From positions 1 through 64,000 of the forward strand of contig CAVYHX010000037.1 of NCBI GenBank assembly GCA_963768415.1: a DNA stretch of 64,000 bases, in the 5' to 3' direction. Below the pieces are notes generated by a model. That model saw nothing but the letters and a program-made list of their open reading frames with translations, was not told where the DNA came from and did not search any database. The DNA is from CAVYHX01 sp963768415. Its GTDB lineage: Bacteria; Pseudomonadota; Gammaproteobacteria; UBA9214. Every line of letters begins with the position of its first letter. Position 1 is the first letter of the stretch. Of this stretch, positions 1 through 9,340 are shown one piece after another. Made by a program: the position numbers and the translations under genes.

Positions 1-153
1 GATCGCGGCATCAGCGGTGATTTCTCCGAAACTGCGCTTGTCTTTCGCCACATAATAGCCACTCGCCGCAGCACCGCCGATTACCAGCCCGGCACACCCC
101 GTGAGGTAAAATATTGAGATTGATCGTATCAGACCAGACACCTGTACTTTCAT
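1..153 (-). CDS. BON-domain lipoprotein, N-terminal fragment (partial)
   Basis: Only the first 51 codons lie in the window; the gene runs off the left edge. Reading from the ATG at 153 gives a short basic-hydrophobic signal ending in a lipobox (LTGC, Cys20), then a glycine/alanine-rich stretch and the segment YYVAKDKRSFGEITADA. That layout (lipobox, VIGGAAA, YYV.KD.R..G....D) is typical of the envelope lipoproteins with BON domains of the YraP/DolP group, which maintain outer-membrane integrity. The BON domains themselves lie outside the window, so the assignment rests on the N-terminus alone. It could also be another small lipoprotein with a similar leader. Confidence 0.6.
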   Translation of the reverse strand, partial: MKVQVSGLIRSISIFYLTGCAGLVIGGAAASGYYVAKDKRSFGEITADAAI

Positions 154-269
154 CTGAATATCCTCATTACCATGAACGGGTTGTTTAAAGGTCAAGGGAT
201 GATAGGTGAATCCCGGTGCTTCTAATATACCCGATTTTTCCCTGTGCGATACCAGTAGAACAGGGCGGA

Positions 270-1228
270 TCAATCGCCAATGTCCGGACGTGAAATCGCG
301 ATCGGGATGCCGTTTTGTTCCTGTACGGCAATGCGCACGGCCCGGCCGTTGATGGTCACCGGCCGGTCCCGGATAAATTCGGCAATCATGTCGAACGCGG
401 TTTGCAGGTCATTACCGGGGTTATCTGTGTGTTCCTCGAGCGCCGGGTGGATTTCCATGTACAGCATGTCGGCAAACCAGCCCAGCTTCACCGGCTGGTT
501 CACGATCTGAACCGGGGTGCCGACGGGAATGGCGTCGAACAGTGTTTCGATATCCTCGGGATACATGCGAATGCAACCATGCGTTACGCGCATGCCGACG
601 CCATACGGCTTGTTGGTGCTGTGGATCAGGTAACCGGGTACGCCCAGACGCAATGCAAAACGGCCGAGCGGATTATCCGGACCGGCCGGCACCACGTCAG
701 GCAGGATTACGCCATCCGCCGCCGCTTCCTCCTTGAGCGACTTCGGCGGATGCCAGGCGGGATCGCGCTGCTTGGCGACAATGGTCGTGCGACCCAGCGG
801 GGTCTCGCCAATCCATCCGGCCGACACTGATTGGATGCGTAATGACAACCGGAGCTGCACCGTCGCGCCGGTTTGGGAAAGTAATACAGGCGCATTTCCG
901 GGAGATTGAGTACCAGTCCGGAGCGTTCGGCGTCTGGCAGAATGTGCTGGCCGGGAATGGAAACGACGGAACCTTCCTGCGGGATCCAGCGGTCGACACC
1001 GGGGTTGGCATGCAGGATCTCGTTTTGCCCCAGGTCGAAACGGCGTGCGACATCCAGTAGTGTTTCGTGCGGGTGCGCCGGCGCATACATGGGCCGGCCA
1101 ACCACGTCGATGTCTGCCGGCGGCAGCAGCAGGCGCTCGGCCAGGCTGACCGTGGGGAGCGACGCGCCCAGAAACAGCAAGCAAAGATGCGGGAACTGCG
1201 TGCGCATAAACATTCTGAAAATAGACAT
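270..1228 (-). CDS. L,D-transpeptidase (ErfK/YbiS/YcfS/YnhG type), frame interrupted twice
   Basis: Periplasmic enzyme of the YkuD family, which makes 3-3 cross-links in peptidoglycan or attaches lipoproteins to it. The N-terminal part (from ATG 1228) has a signal peptide and a LysM-like segment (HETLLDVARRFDLG, then HANPGVDRW). The catalytic part follows, with the signature HGCIRMYPED around 560-590 containing the active Cys and flanking His and Arg. Three frames are needed to read the whole protein. The frame changes near 870 (after LRLYYFP) and again near 815 (between GRMDW and ETPLG), as if two single-base errors had occurred. Both halves are well conserved, so sequencing error is likelier than decay. 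Which family member it is (YbiS, YcfS or ErfK) cannot be decided. Confidence 0.85.
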
Positions 1229-1280
1229 ATTAATTATAATTATACAGATTTAATATAAAGCTGGATCTAGCAAGGTTGTC

Positions 1281-1430
1281 GGCCGAATGAATTCGGCCCT
1301 ACGTAGCCGAATTCATTCGCCAGCGGATCATCGCCATTGAATCAGCCCTGTAGGTCGAATTCATTCGACCAGCAGTGTAGTAATCTGCGTCATTGAATCA
1401 GCCTTGTAGGGTCGCAACCATTCGACCAGA
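1281..1430. repeat. Cluster of REP-like palindromes (GGTCGAAT...ATTCGACC family)
   Basis: Four degenerate copies lie in the gap between sufE and the L,D-transpeptidase. The first is inverted (GGCCGAATGAATTCGGCC at 1281). The others are direct, with core GGTCGAATTCATTCGACC, near 1311, 1347 and 1402. Copies are joined by a conserved linker containing CATTGAATCAG, giving a period of about 50-55 bp. The same unit recurs as a cleaner tandem array at 44431-44657. Arms of 8 bp around a 2-nt centre would form hairpins in RNA or single-stranded DNA. Such elements are often mobilised by REP-associated Y1 transposases, but none is present here. Confidence 0.85.
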
Positions 1431-1469
1431 CGCCAGCGTTTGCTACCGCGTTGACGCGCGTGCCGGCTT

Positions 1470-1922
1470 TCAGGCCGCGTGGAGTGAATCGTTTTCGAGC
1501 TTGCGGGCCTGTTTTTTCATTAGATCGACAATCGCGTAAACACCGACGTGACGGTTCGGGGAGAGGTGTTCATGGAGGTTCAACCGGGCGAACAGTTCGT
1601 CGACATCCAGTTGCTCGATTTCTTCGGCACTGTGGCCGTCGGCAAGCTGTATCAACAGCGCCAGCACCCCCTTGATGATACTGGTATCGCATTCACCGTG
1701 ATAACGGATTCCCCTGGCTTCATCACCTTCATCACGATAGGCGCTCACCCAGACCTGGCTCATGCAACCCTTGACCTTGTTATCGCCGGTCTTCAGGGCC
1801 TCCGGCATCTGCGGCAGTTTTTCACCCAGTTCCACCAGATAATGGTAGCGCTGGTCCCAATCGCCCAGCAGTTCGAAAATATCGACGATATCATCCAGCG
1901 TGTTTATTGCAGATCCTTGCAC
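1470..1922 (-). CDS. sufE: SufE cysteine-desulfuration protein
   Basis: SufE accepts persulfide sulfur from the cysteine desulfurase SufS on an active-site Cys and passes it to the SufBCD scaffold. The protein has the SufE core with KVKGCMSQVWV; Cys53 (from the chosen start) matches E. coli SufE Cys51. About 150 aa, usual length is near 140. I chose the GTG at 1922, 4 nt past the stop of sufA, because it gives an N-terminus of family length. A GTG at 1955 with an AAGGA upstream would overlap sufA by 29 nt and is possible. It is the last gene of the suf operon. Its partner sufS is not in the window. Confidence 0.92.
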   Translation of the reverse strand: MQGSAINTLDDIVDIFELLGDWDQRYHYLVELGEKLPQMPEALKTGDNKVKGCMSQVWVSAYRDEGDEARGIRYHGECDTSIIKGVLALLIQLADGHSAEEIEQLDVDELFARLNLHEHLSPNRHVGVYAIVDLMKKQARKLENDSLHAA

Positions 1923-1926
1923 TGGA

Positions 1927-2253
1927 CTACACGCTGAAGGATTCACCGCAGCCACAGGAATCCTTTACATTGGGATTGCGAAACTCAAAGCCCTGGTTGA
2001 TGGCATTGGTCTTGATGTAATCCACCTCGATACCCTCGAGCTGTTCGAGACTGTCCCGATCAACCACGACCTTGACGCCGTGGCTTTCGAATACGGCATC
2101 GTTAGCACCGACCGTATCGGCATAGTCGACTACATAGGCAAACCCGGAACAACCGGACTTGCGTGTGCCCAGGCGCAACCCGATACCGCTGCCGCGCTTG
2201 TGCAGCATGGTGGCTACGTGTTGCGCCGCAGTTTCGGTCAATACAACAGCCAT
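1927..2253 (-). CDS. sufA: A-type Fe-S carrier protein, SufA/IscA family
   Basis: Small (108 aa) carrier that binds a [2Fe-2S] or [4Fe-4S] cluster and delivers it to apoproteins. The three conserved cysteines are present: Cys35 in SGCSGFAY and the C-terminal pair in SCGCGESF (Cys100, Cys102). Length and spacing match E. coli IscA and SufA. Its place in a suf operon between sufT and sufE argues for the name sufA, although by sequence it is about equally close to IscA. The frame is intact. Confidence 0.93.
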   Translation of the reverse strand: MAVVLTETAAQHVATMLHKRGSGIGLRLGTRKSGCSGFAYVVDYADTVGANDAVFESHGVKVVVDRDSLEQLEGIEVDYIKTNAINQGFEFRNPNVKDSCGCGESFSV

Positions 2254-2285
2254 TACTTCACTCTCCCGATGTTCGACAAGACATT

Positions 2286-2666
2286 TCAGAACAGACCCAG
2301 CGAGAGTTTCGCTGCATCACTCATGCGGTCCTTGCACCAGGGCGGATCCCAGACCAGCTGCACGCTCGCATCACTCACATCTTGCACCGCCTTGATGACT
2401 GTTTCCACCTGGCCGGGCAAAACACCGGCCACCGGACACCCGGGTGCAGTCAGGGTCATGGTCACCGACACAACGCCATTGGCATCGATGTCCAGGCTGT
2501 AGATCAGCCCGAGATCATAGACATTCACCGGTATTTCCGGGTCATACACGCCACGGATCGCGGCAATGACACGCTCCTCGAGCGGGGCATCGGGCGGCAG
2601 TGCCGGCACCGGATCCCTGGCCGGTGCCGGCTTGCCGCCGCTTACCCAGAATGGTTTATCAGTCAT
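2286..2666 (-). CDS. sufT: SufT, MIP18/DUF59-family Fe-S maturation protein
   Basis: A 126-aa protein of the DUF59/MIP18 family, which helps mature Fe-S proteins under high demand. It contains the family core VYDPEIPVNVYDLGLIY, then MTLTAPGCPVAG with the conserved Cys, and VWDPPWCKDRMSD near the C-terminus. A proline-rich leader of about 30 aa precedes the domain, as in other suf-operon SufT proteins. It starts 6 nt after the sufD stop and ends 33 nt before sufA. In most suf operons with this order sufS would lie between sufD and sufT; here there is no room for it. Confidence 0.9.
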   Translation of the reverse strand: MTDKPFWVSGGKPAPARDPVPALPPDAPLEERVIAAIRGVYDPEIPVNVYDLGLIYSLDIDANGVVSVTMTLTAPGCPVAGVLPGQVETVIKAVQDVSDASVQLVWDPPWCKDRMSDAAKLSLGLF

Positions 2667-2672
2667 ATGCCA

Positions 2673-4012
2673 CTAACCTTCGACAACCGCTGCGTTGATC
2701 GTGTCCGCCAGCCTGCTGGTCGCATAATCGCGTAACGCTGGCAACTCGATGGTGTCGATTATCTCGCCGGCAAAACCCAGGCACAGCATCTTGTGAGCGG
2801 CGCTGGCGGCAAGACCGCGCGAGCGCAGATAGAAAACCTGCGTCGGGATCGAGTTGACCGACCGTGGTTCCGTGGCTGCACTTCACGTCATCGGCGTAGA
2901 TTTCGAGCTGCGGCTTGGTGTCCACCTCGGCATCACGGGTCAGCATCAGGTTGTCGTTGGTGAGCTGCGCGTCGCTGAGCTGTGCCTGCTTGTCCACCAG
3001 GATGCGGCCATCGAAAACGGCGCGCCCCTTGCCATACAGGATGCCCTTGAAACGTTCGCGGCTGCGGCAGCCGGGCACGCTATGTTGTACGTCGAGATGA
3101 AAATCCGTCAGCTGCCGGTCACCGACAGTGTACAGGCCGTTGAGGTCACACTCCGCACCCGCGTGCATGAAGTGCGCGTTGTAGTCTGTCCGGGACCAGG
3201 CGCCTCCGAATGCCAGCGTGGTACCCCGATAGCGGCTGTGCTGCGCCTGCGACAGGTACAGGCTGCTCAGGTGCCAGGCGCTGCGACTTTCTTCCTGCAC
3301 ACGGTAATGCATGAGCGTGGCACCATCACCGAGCACAATCTCGGACAGGGTATTGTTGAAATACAGGGCGGCGTCAGTCGCCGCGAAAATGTTCCACGAG
3401 GGTCGCACTGGCCCCTGATTCGAGTACCACCAGGTTGCGCGGCTGCATCAGGGTGGCTGCAGACTGGTCAAGGTTGAGATAGACGATCTCGATCGGCCGG
3501 TCGACGGCGATGTTCGCTTCGACATGAAGCAATGCACCATCATTCGCGAGCGCGGTATTCAGGGCTGTGAACAGGTGCCCGGCGTGACTCGCCGCCTGGT
3601 CGAACCAGCGGGCCAGCCACTGGCTGTCGCTGCCGAGCGCAGTGCGCAGGTTACCCAGTGTCACGCCATCCGGCAGCCGTGCGTCACTGGACAGCTGCGG
3701 AACGAAGTATCCGTCGGCAAACACCAGCCGGTAAGCTGCGCCGGCTGGCAGCAGCCGGCCTGCAGAATCCAGTTCCTGCAGGCCGCTAACAGCACTGGCC
3801 GCCGCCGGCTGAAAGCTGTGTTTCAGCAGACCTTCGACCGCGCTGTAGCGCCAGCTCTCCTGTTTGCGGTTCGGAACCGGCAGTTCGGCCAGCGCCTGCC
3901 TGGCCTGTTCACGTGCGCTGTCAAACCATGCCGGGTTCTGACCCGGCGAAACAGGACCGGAGTGCGCGACCAGTTGCTCGAACCAGCTGCGTTCGTCTAC
4001 AGCGGTGATCAT
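2673..4012 (-). CDS. sufD: SufD, SufBCD scaffold subunit (frame interrupted)
   Basis: SufD pairs with SufB and the ATPase SufC to form the scaffold on which Fe-S clusters are built. The start ATG (4012) overlaps the sufC stop in an ATGA arrangement. The N-terminal half reads cleanly to about 3395 (ending ASATLVEHFRG). The next part is in another frame and carries the SufB/SufD beta-helix region and LEIYADDVKCSHGTTVGQ, the strongest family signature. A second shift near 2835 leads to the C-terminal helices and the stop at 2673. The assembled length of about 446 aa fits the family. Two single-base indels in an otherwise conserved gene suggest sequence errors. Confidence 0.9.
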
Positions 4013-4759
4013 GCGGCAGCCTCTTCGATCCAGCCATAGCCTTTCTCTTCCAGTTCCAGCGCCAGCTGCTTGTCGCCGGAACGGACGATTCTGCCGCCAA
4101 CCAGGACGTGCACAAGATCCGGTTCGATGTAGTCGAGCAGCCGCTGGTAGTGGGTAATCACGATGATCGAACGGTCCGGGCTGCGCAGTGCGTTGACACC
4201 GCCGGCGATGACACGCAGCGCGTCGATGTCGAGACCGGAATCGGTTTCGTCCAGGATCGCCAGCTTCGGTTCCAGCATCGCCATTTGCAGTATCTCGTTG
4301 CGCTTTTTCTCGCCGCCGGAGAAACCTTCGTTGACACTGCGCTTCAGCAGTTCCTCGATCCAGACCCACCAGCTGCGCCTGTTCGCGCACCCGCCGCAGA
4401 AAGTGACTGCGTCGAGTTCCGCTTCGCCGCGGGCGCGCCGTATCGCGTTCAGTGATTCACGCATAAAGGTCATGTTATTCACGCCGGGCAGTTCTACCGG
4501 GTACTGCATGCCGAGAAAAATACCCAGCATGCGCGCGCTCCTCGGTCTCCATCGACAGCAGGTCACGGCCCTCGAAGCGCACTTCGCCGCCGGTCACCCG
4601 GTAACCATCGCGCCCCGCCAGCACATGGGACAGCGTGCTTTTGCCGGAGCCGTTCGGTCCCATGATGGCGTGCACTTCGCCGGCGCCGATCTCCAGGTCC
4701 AGACCCTTGAGAATGTCTTTCTCTTCGATTGCAACCTGCAGGTTTTTAATTGATAACAT
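4009..4759 (-). CDS. sufC: SufC, ABC-type ATPase of the SufBCD complex (frame interrupted)
   Basis: Cytosolic ABC ATPase that drives Fe-S assembly on SufB-SufD. The Walker A motif GPNGSGKST lies about 35 residues in. Then come the SufC-specific FLGMQYPVELPGVNN, the ABC signature FSGGEKKRNE, Walker B LAILDETDSGLD and the switch His in VITHYQRLL. The frame is broken near 4530 (an apparent extra T in a T-rich run) and twice more near 4405 and 4350; the last two compensate each other, so LKRSVNEGFSGGEKK reads correctly again. All motifs survive, so a functional gene with sequencing errors is the best reading. It overlaps sufD by 4 nt and starts 27 nt after sufB. Confidence 0.92.
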
Positions 4760-4785
4760 CTGTTACAGCCTCTCCTGATTCAGAG

Positions 4786-6236
4786 TTACCCGACCGCGCC
4801 TTCCAGCGTGAGATCGAGCAGTTTCTGTGCTTCCACCGCGAACTCCATCGGCAGCTCCTTGAACACCTCCTTGCAGAAACCGTTGACGATCATGGAGACG
4901 GCATTCTCTTCGGACAGTCCGCGCTGGCGGCAGTAGAACAGCTGATCGTCACCGATCTTTGAAGTGGTCGCCTCGTGTTCCACCTTGGCGCTGGGGTTCT
5001 TCACCTCGATGTAGGGGAAGGTGTGGGCACCACACTGGTCGCCGATCAGCAGTGAATCGCACTGGGTGTGATTGCGCGCGTTTTCCGCTCTCTGCGTCAT
5101 GCGCACCAGACCGCGGTAGGTGTTCTGGCCCATGACCGGCGGAGATACCCTTGGACACGATGGTGCTTTTGGTATTGCGGCCCATATGAATCATCTTGGT
5201 GCCGGTGTCGGCCTGCTGCCGCCCACGGGTTACGGCCACCGAATAGAATTCGCCGACCGAATCGTCACCGCGCAGAATGCAGCTCGGATATTTCCAGGTG
5301 ATGGCCGAACCGGTTTCCACCTGGGTCCAGGAGATGTGCGAACGGTCACCCCGGCAGTCGCCACGCTTGGTGACGAAGTTGTAAATGCCGCCGCGGCCCT
5401 GTTCATCACCGGGGTACCAGTTCTGTACGGTGGAATATTTTATTCTTGCATCTTCCATGGCGACCAGTTCCACCACCGCCGCATGCAGCTGGTTTTCGTC
5501 GCGCATCGGCGCGGTGCAACCCTCCAGGTAACTGACGTAGCTGTCCGTCCTCGGCCACGATCAGCGTGCGCTCGAACTGGCCGGTGTTGGCTTCGTTGAT
5601 GCGAAAATAGGTCGACAGCTCCATCGGACAGCGCACGCCTGCCGGTATGTAGACGAAGGTGCCGTCGGTAAATACCGCGGCATTCAGACAGGCAAAATAA
5701 TTGTCGGTGTACGGCACCACCGAGCCGAGATATTTCTGTACCAGCTCGGGATATTCGCGTACCGCTTCGGACATGGCGCAGAAGATCACACCGGCTTCGG
5801 CCAGGTTCTTGCGGAAGGTGGTGGCCACCGAAACACTGTCGAACACCGCATCGACCGCTACCCCGGCCAGCGCCTTCTGTTCTTCCAGCGGAATACCCAG
5901 TTTGTTGTAGGCATCCAGCAATTGCGGGTCGACTTCGTCCAGGCTCTGCGGACCGTCGCCTTTTTTCCGCGGCGCTGAATAATAGGAGATCGCCTGGTAA
6001 TCGATCGCCGCATGGTGCACATGGGCCCACTCCGGCTCCGTCAGGGTCAACCAGTGCCGATACGCCTTGAGGCGCCACTCCAGCATCCACTCCGGCTCCT
6101 GTTTCTTGGCGGAAATCAGGCGGATAGTCGACTCATCCAGACCTGGTGGCACCGTATCCGACTCAATGTCGGTGACAAAGCCATGCCGGTAGCCGGTCTC
6201 GACCAGGTCAGTAACCATTTTTTGCTCAGAAGTCAT
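4786..6236 (-). CDS. sufB: SufB, Fe-S scaffold subunit (frame interrupted)
   Basis: Main scaffold protein of the SUF pathway and first gene of the operon. The 5' part (ATG 6236) reads to about 5535 and includes DNYFACLNAAVFTDGTFVYIPAGVRCPMELSTYF split over two lines of homology typical of SufB. The middle part carries IKYSTVQNWYPGD and NFVTKRGDCRG. The last part (frame change near 5135) carries CDSLLIGDQCGAHTFPYIEVKN, with the scaffold Cys and His region, and GFCKEVFKELPMEFAVEA. The total of about 483 aa is normal for SufB. Two single-base frameshifts interrupt it. An IscR-like site sits 24-48 nt upstream of the ATG. Confidence 0.93.
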
Positions 6237-6259
6237 AGTGTTATATGCTCCGCAGATAA

Positions 6260-6284
6260 ATTCCCGAGTAATTTGATCAGGTAT
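6260..6284 (-). promoter_or_regulatory. IscR/Rrf2-type operator and probable sufB promoter
   Basis: On the minus strand this reads ATACCTGATC followed by AAATTACTCGGGAAT. Against the type-1 IscR consensus (ATA-SYY-GACT-RWWWY-AGTC-RRS-TAT) most positions agree, including both outer arms except the last TAT (here AAT). Just upstream are TTGTAA (6312-6317) and, 17 nt on, an extended -10-like TGCATACTT, which would place the transcript start inside the operator. This is the geometry expected for Fe-S-dependent repression of suf. No iscR or sufR gene is adjacent, so the regulator would be encoded elsewhere. The match was made by eye. Confidence 0.55.
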
Positions 6285-6567
6285 TACGAAGTATGCATCC
6301 TTTTTCGATAATTACAACTACACCTAGGGGGGATATGGATCGGGAACAGGGTGTCAGGCAGGGTGCCACGAGTACTCCGGCAAGTGATGGCACAGCGGTC
6401 GACCGTGTCCCGTACAGTCTGTTGAACTGACGAATGCTCACCAGGCAATGCCGGGCTGCACGAGGGTTTTGATGCGCACTCAAACAATTGAATTGCCCTG
6501 CAGGAGGGCAGGGCGCTAACAGCCGCCTGCCGGTTCCATATGACGGCGCTGTGAAGGTATCCGCAAG

Positions 6568-6960
6568 GTGATTTTTACCTGGCGAAATACTTGCAGTTAT
6601 TCGAAGAACGCGAGGAGCAGCTTATCCTGTATACATAGCTGCTTGCCTTCGAAAAATTTTAGTGGGCGCGGTGATTGCCCGGCTTATCAGTCGAATGCTG
6701 TCGCAGCCCATTGTGCAGCTGGCATCCGTGAGCTTCACAGCAAGGGCGGGGAAGGGCACCTGGACGAGCAGTTTACCGACCTCGAGCTCAGGGAGATATG
6801 CGGCTGCAATAAATACCAAACTCAATGAGATCGACGAGTCCTTCAAACGCGAACGGGCGCTGATCTCAATGACCAGTCACGAGCTCAGGAGACCGGTATC
6901 AGCAGTTTATGGTTTAACCAAACCGGGACAATTGCCACAGCCGGCGGCGCGCAGGCTTAA
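6568..6960 (+). pseudogene. Decayed sensor histidine kinase fragment (HAMP plus H-box)
   Basis: Reading across frames recovers DFYLAKYLQLFEEREEQLILYT, split by a TAG, then ARLISRMLSQPIVQLASV (end of a membrane segment and start of HAMP), EQFTDLELREI, AAINTKLNEIDESFKRERA and ISMTSHELRRPVSAVYGL, a recognisable H-box with the phosphoacceptor His. The dimerisation helix stops soon after, and no N, G1 or G2 ATP-binding boxes follow. Unlike the other broken genes here, this one has an in-frame stop, several shifts and a missing catalytic domain, so it looks like a real remnant. The stretch 6237-6567 upstream holds the suf promoter and no convincing gene; faint coding-like text on the plus strand may be more of the same relic. 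Confidence 0.7.
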
Positions 6961-7967
6961 GCGACGACTTGCTCGCATGTCGTCAGTGACGGTTCGGCGT
7001 CACCCTCAGTGCGTCCTTGTCGTTTCTGTTCGTACATCAGCGTATCCGCTTCGGCCATCAATGCCGCCACATCGTGATGGCGTGCCGCATCGAACTGTAC
7101 CGAACCAACACTGTATGCGATGTCGTAGCCGCGCCTGGCTTCACGATTATACCGGTCAACTGTTTCCTGCAGCCGATGCAATGAGTTATTCAATTCTTCC
7201 TTGCCAGTATTACTCAGCAGTACCGCAAACTCATCCCCGCCAAGCCGGCCGTAAACGTCGGACTCCCTGAATGTCTCCTTCAGCAGCTGGGCAAATTTTG
7301 TCAGTGCACGGTCTCCCTCGGCATGACCGAAGCTGTCGTTGATTTGCTTAAAGAGATCCAGGTCAAAAAAGAGTAATGAGGCGGGTTTCTCCAGGCGCCG
7401 GCACAGGCCCAGGGCATGCAGTGCAAGCGCCTCAAAACCACGGCGATTGGACAGCATGGTCAGTTCATCCATGGTCGCCAGCTGCACCGCTGCAAGTTCC
7501 TGTTCAGCCATGCGCGTCAGATCGCGTAACAATTCCATGTCATCTTCACTGAATTCACGCGGCTCGCGGTCGATAATGCACAGCGTGCCAAGCTTGCTGC
7601 CGTTAGGCACAGTGAGTGGACAGCCGGCATAGAAGCGAATGTGGGGTTCGTTGGTTACCAGCGGGTTATCGTGAAACCGTTCATCCTGGGCCGCATTGGA
7701 AACCAGGAAGATGTCATCACCCAGGATGGCATGACCACAGAAGGAAATATCGCGTGGTGTTTCCGATGCACTTAATCCCTGACAGGACTTGAACCACTGG
7801 CGATCTTCATCGACCAGGCTCACGAGCGCTATGGGCACGCCAAACAGGCGTTTCGCCAGCCTGGTCAGCCGGTCAAAGCGTTCTTCAGGTGACGTATCAA
7901 GAATGTTCAGTGCTCGCAATGTATCAATGCGGGTCACTTCGTCAGCGGGTTTCTCGGGTGTTTGCAT
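6957..7967 (-). CDS. GAF-GGDEF diguanylate cyclase
   Basis: Cytosolic enzyme predicted to make cyclic di-GMP from two GTP. Residues about 25-155 form a GAF sensor domain (ERFDRLTRLAKRLFGVPIA, then FYAGCPL and LGTLCIID). Residues about 165-320 form the GGDEF domain. The active-site motif GGDEF is intact at 243-247. An RESD (234-237) sits five residues before it, which fits the RxxD inhibitory site for product feedback. There are no membrane segments or signal peptide, so it should sense a cytosolic small-molecule or redox signal. It converges with the histidine kinase remnant, which ends at its 3' end. The ligand of the GAF domain is unknown. Confidence 0.93.
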   Translation of the reverse strand: MQTPEKPADEVTRIDTLRALNILDTSPEERFDRLTRLAKRLFGVPIALVSLVDEDRQWFKSCQGLSASETPRDISFCGHAILGDDIFLVSNAAQDERFHDNPLVTNEPHIRFYAGCPLTVPNGSKLGTLCIIDREPREFSEDDMELLRDLTRMAEQELAAVQLATMDELTMLSNRRGFEALALHALGLCRRLEKPASLLFFDLDLFKQINDSFGHAEGDRALTKFAQLLKETFRESDVYGRLGGDEFAVLLSNTGKEELNNSLHRLQETVDRYNREARRGYDIAYSVGSVQFDAARHHDVAALMAEADTLMYEQKRQGRTEGDAEPSLTTCEQVVA

Positions 7968-8262
7968 GACTGTCCTCGTTGTCCGCCAAAGCCCCCTTGA
8001 TTCTGGCGTGTTGTCTACAGAATTGCTTATCCACCGACAGTATCGTCTGCCGCGATAAAAGCTTGAATCGGAGATGTTACTAAGCAGATAAATAACAGAC
8101 AGTTAGCAAGATTCAACAGGCGCATTGACGGGCCAGGCGAACCTGTCCTTAAAGACCTCAATAGACGGGTAATCTATGGATAGAGAACAATCTGGAGGAT
8201 TCAGGCTAGTGCGTATAATGTATATTATGTTAAATAGAATAGATTCCCGGGTAAATATCGGA
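7968..8262. other. Intergenic region, no gene seen
   Basis: About 295 nt between the diguanylate cyclase and pldA. It is more AT-rich than its surroundings, especially 8060-8260, and should contain the promoter of the cyclase and the 3' end of the pldA transcript. I found no open frame with coding character, no clear terminator and no strong palindrome. Confidence 0.5.
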
Positions 8263-9339
8263 TTACAGCCAGTCGGTCAGGCTCACCCCTATCCCGAAGC
8301 TGTTCACATTGTGGTCATAGTCGATAAGGCTCTCGCCGTAGCCATTGAACCACTGCACGTATCCGTCCAGGTATTTGAGTAATGGAAAGTTCCATTCCAC
8401 TTGCACCGCGCCACGGTTTTTACTGGAACGCAGGTTGTTGCGCAACATCACGCTGAATGAATGATTGCTCTTCGTATAGACGTTGAGGAACTCGAAATAA
8501 CCCATGTAGTCATCGATATCCGGGTTGTCATCGTCGTCCACATCTTCCGGTATGCGCCACCAGGGCTTGAATGATCCTGAATATTTGCCCTTTTCGAAAA
8601 TAAACTCGGCAAACAGCCGGTTCCAGCTCCTGGACAGCGTGCCGCCGCGCCCGTTTGACTGGTGTACGAAACCGCCCCTGACCACTCGGTTGGTTACACC
8701 GAGGAAGCGCCAGCGGGTGTTCCAGGAAAACCAGATTTCCGGCTCATGATTGGTCTCGCGAAAAGGTGAAGAGTCTGTGCTGTCGTACACCTGCCAGAAT
8801 GAACGGTTCGTATAACCCGCATAGATGGCCCCGTTATTGCCGATAAGATCTTCTGCGAGCAGGAATTTCAGACTGACCTGAAACTTCGCCTCCGTGTCCT
8901 TGAAAGTGGAATCATCACCCGCGAGCACAAAGGGTTCTTCATTGGCCTCGGATGAATTATAGGCGGCGAGCAGAATATATGTCGGTCTGTGCGCAGTAAT
9001 GGCAAAACGGTTGCCGCGGATGCTCAATTCATTTGTATAGCGCTTCTGGATATCGGTCAAGGGAATGATGTCAGTCGCAGCCCCTTCCATATCGGCCGCT
9101 TGTGCACGCTCCGCTGCCTCGAGTATTTCCATGCAAATCTTCTTCAAATGTCCCACAGTCATTTCATCGCCGGCCTCCTCCATGGTCTCCATGAGACACG
9201 ATTGCATGGTCACGACCGCAGCAGACTGGACAGCCCCGGAGAATAATCCGGCGCTGAATACAAACAACAGCGGAATGCAGCCAGGCCACCGGGCGCGACG
9301 ATTTTCCCTGGTCAGACGGGGATGCGCATGTGGTCGCAC
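8263..9339 (-). CDS. pldA: Outer-membrane phospholipase A (OMPLA)
   Basis: Outer-membrane barrel enzyme that hydrolyses phospholipids mislocalised to the outer leaflet; active as a Ca-dependent dimer. The catalytic residues are present: His226 and Ser228 in FVHQSN and Asn240 in RSWNR, with the same spacing as E. coli His142, Ser144 and Asn156. The N-terminus has a basic stretch and a hydrophobic signal segment (residues about 22-40). An insertion of about 80 residues (including MQSCLMETMEEAGDEM) precedes the barrel, longer than in E. coli. It ends LTDWL rather than with a terminal aromatic. The GTG start lies 1 nt after the CDGSH gene stop, so the two are probably co-translated. Confidence 0.92.
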   Translation of the reverse strand: MRPHAHPRLTRENRRARWPGCIPLLFVFSAGLFSGAVQSAAVVTMQSCLMETMEEAGDEMTVGHLKKICMEILEAAERAQAADMEGAATDIIPLTDIQKRYTNELSIRGNRFAITAHRPTYILLAAYNSSEANEEPFVLAGDDSTFKDTEAKFQVSLKFLLAEDLIGNNGAIYAGYTNRSFWQVYDSTDSSPFRETNHEPEIWFSWNTRWRFLGVTNRVVRGGFVHQSNGRGGTLSRSWNRLFAEFIFEKGKYSGSFKPWWRIPEDVDDDDNPDIDDYMGYFEFLNVYTKSNHSFSVMLRNNLRSSKNRGAVQVEWNFPLLKYLDGYVQWFNGYGESLIDYDHNVNSFGIGVSLTDWL

Positions 9340-9340
9340 C

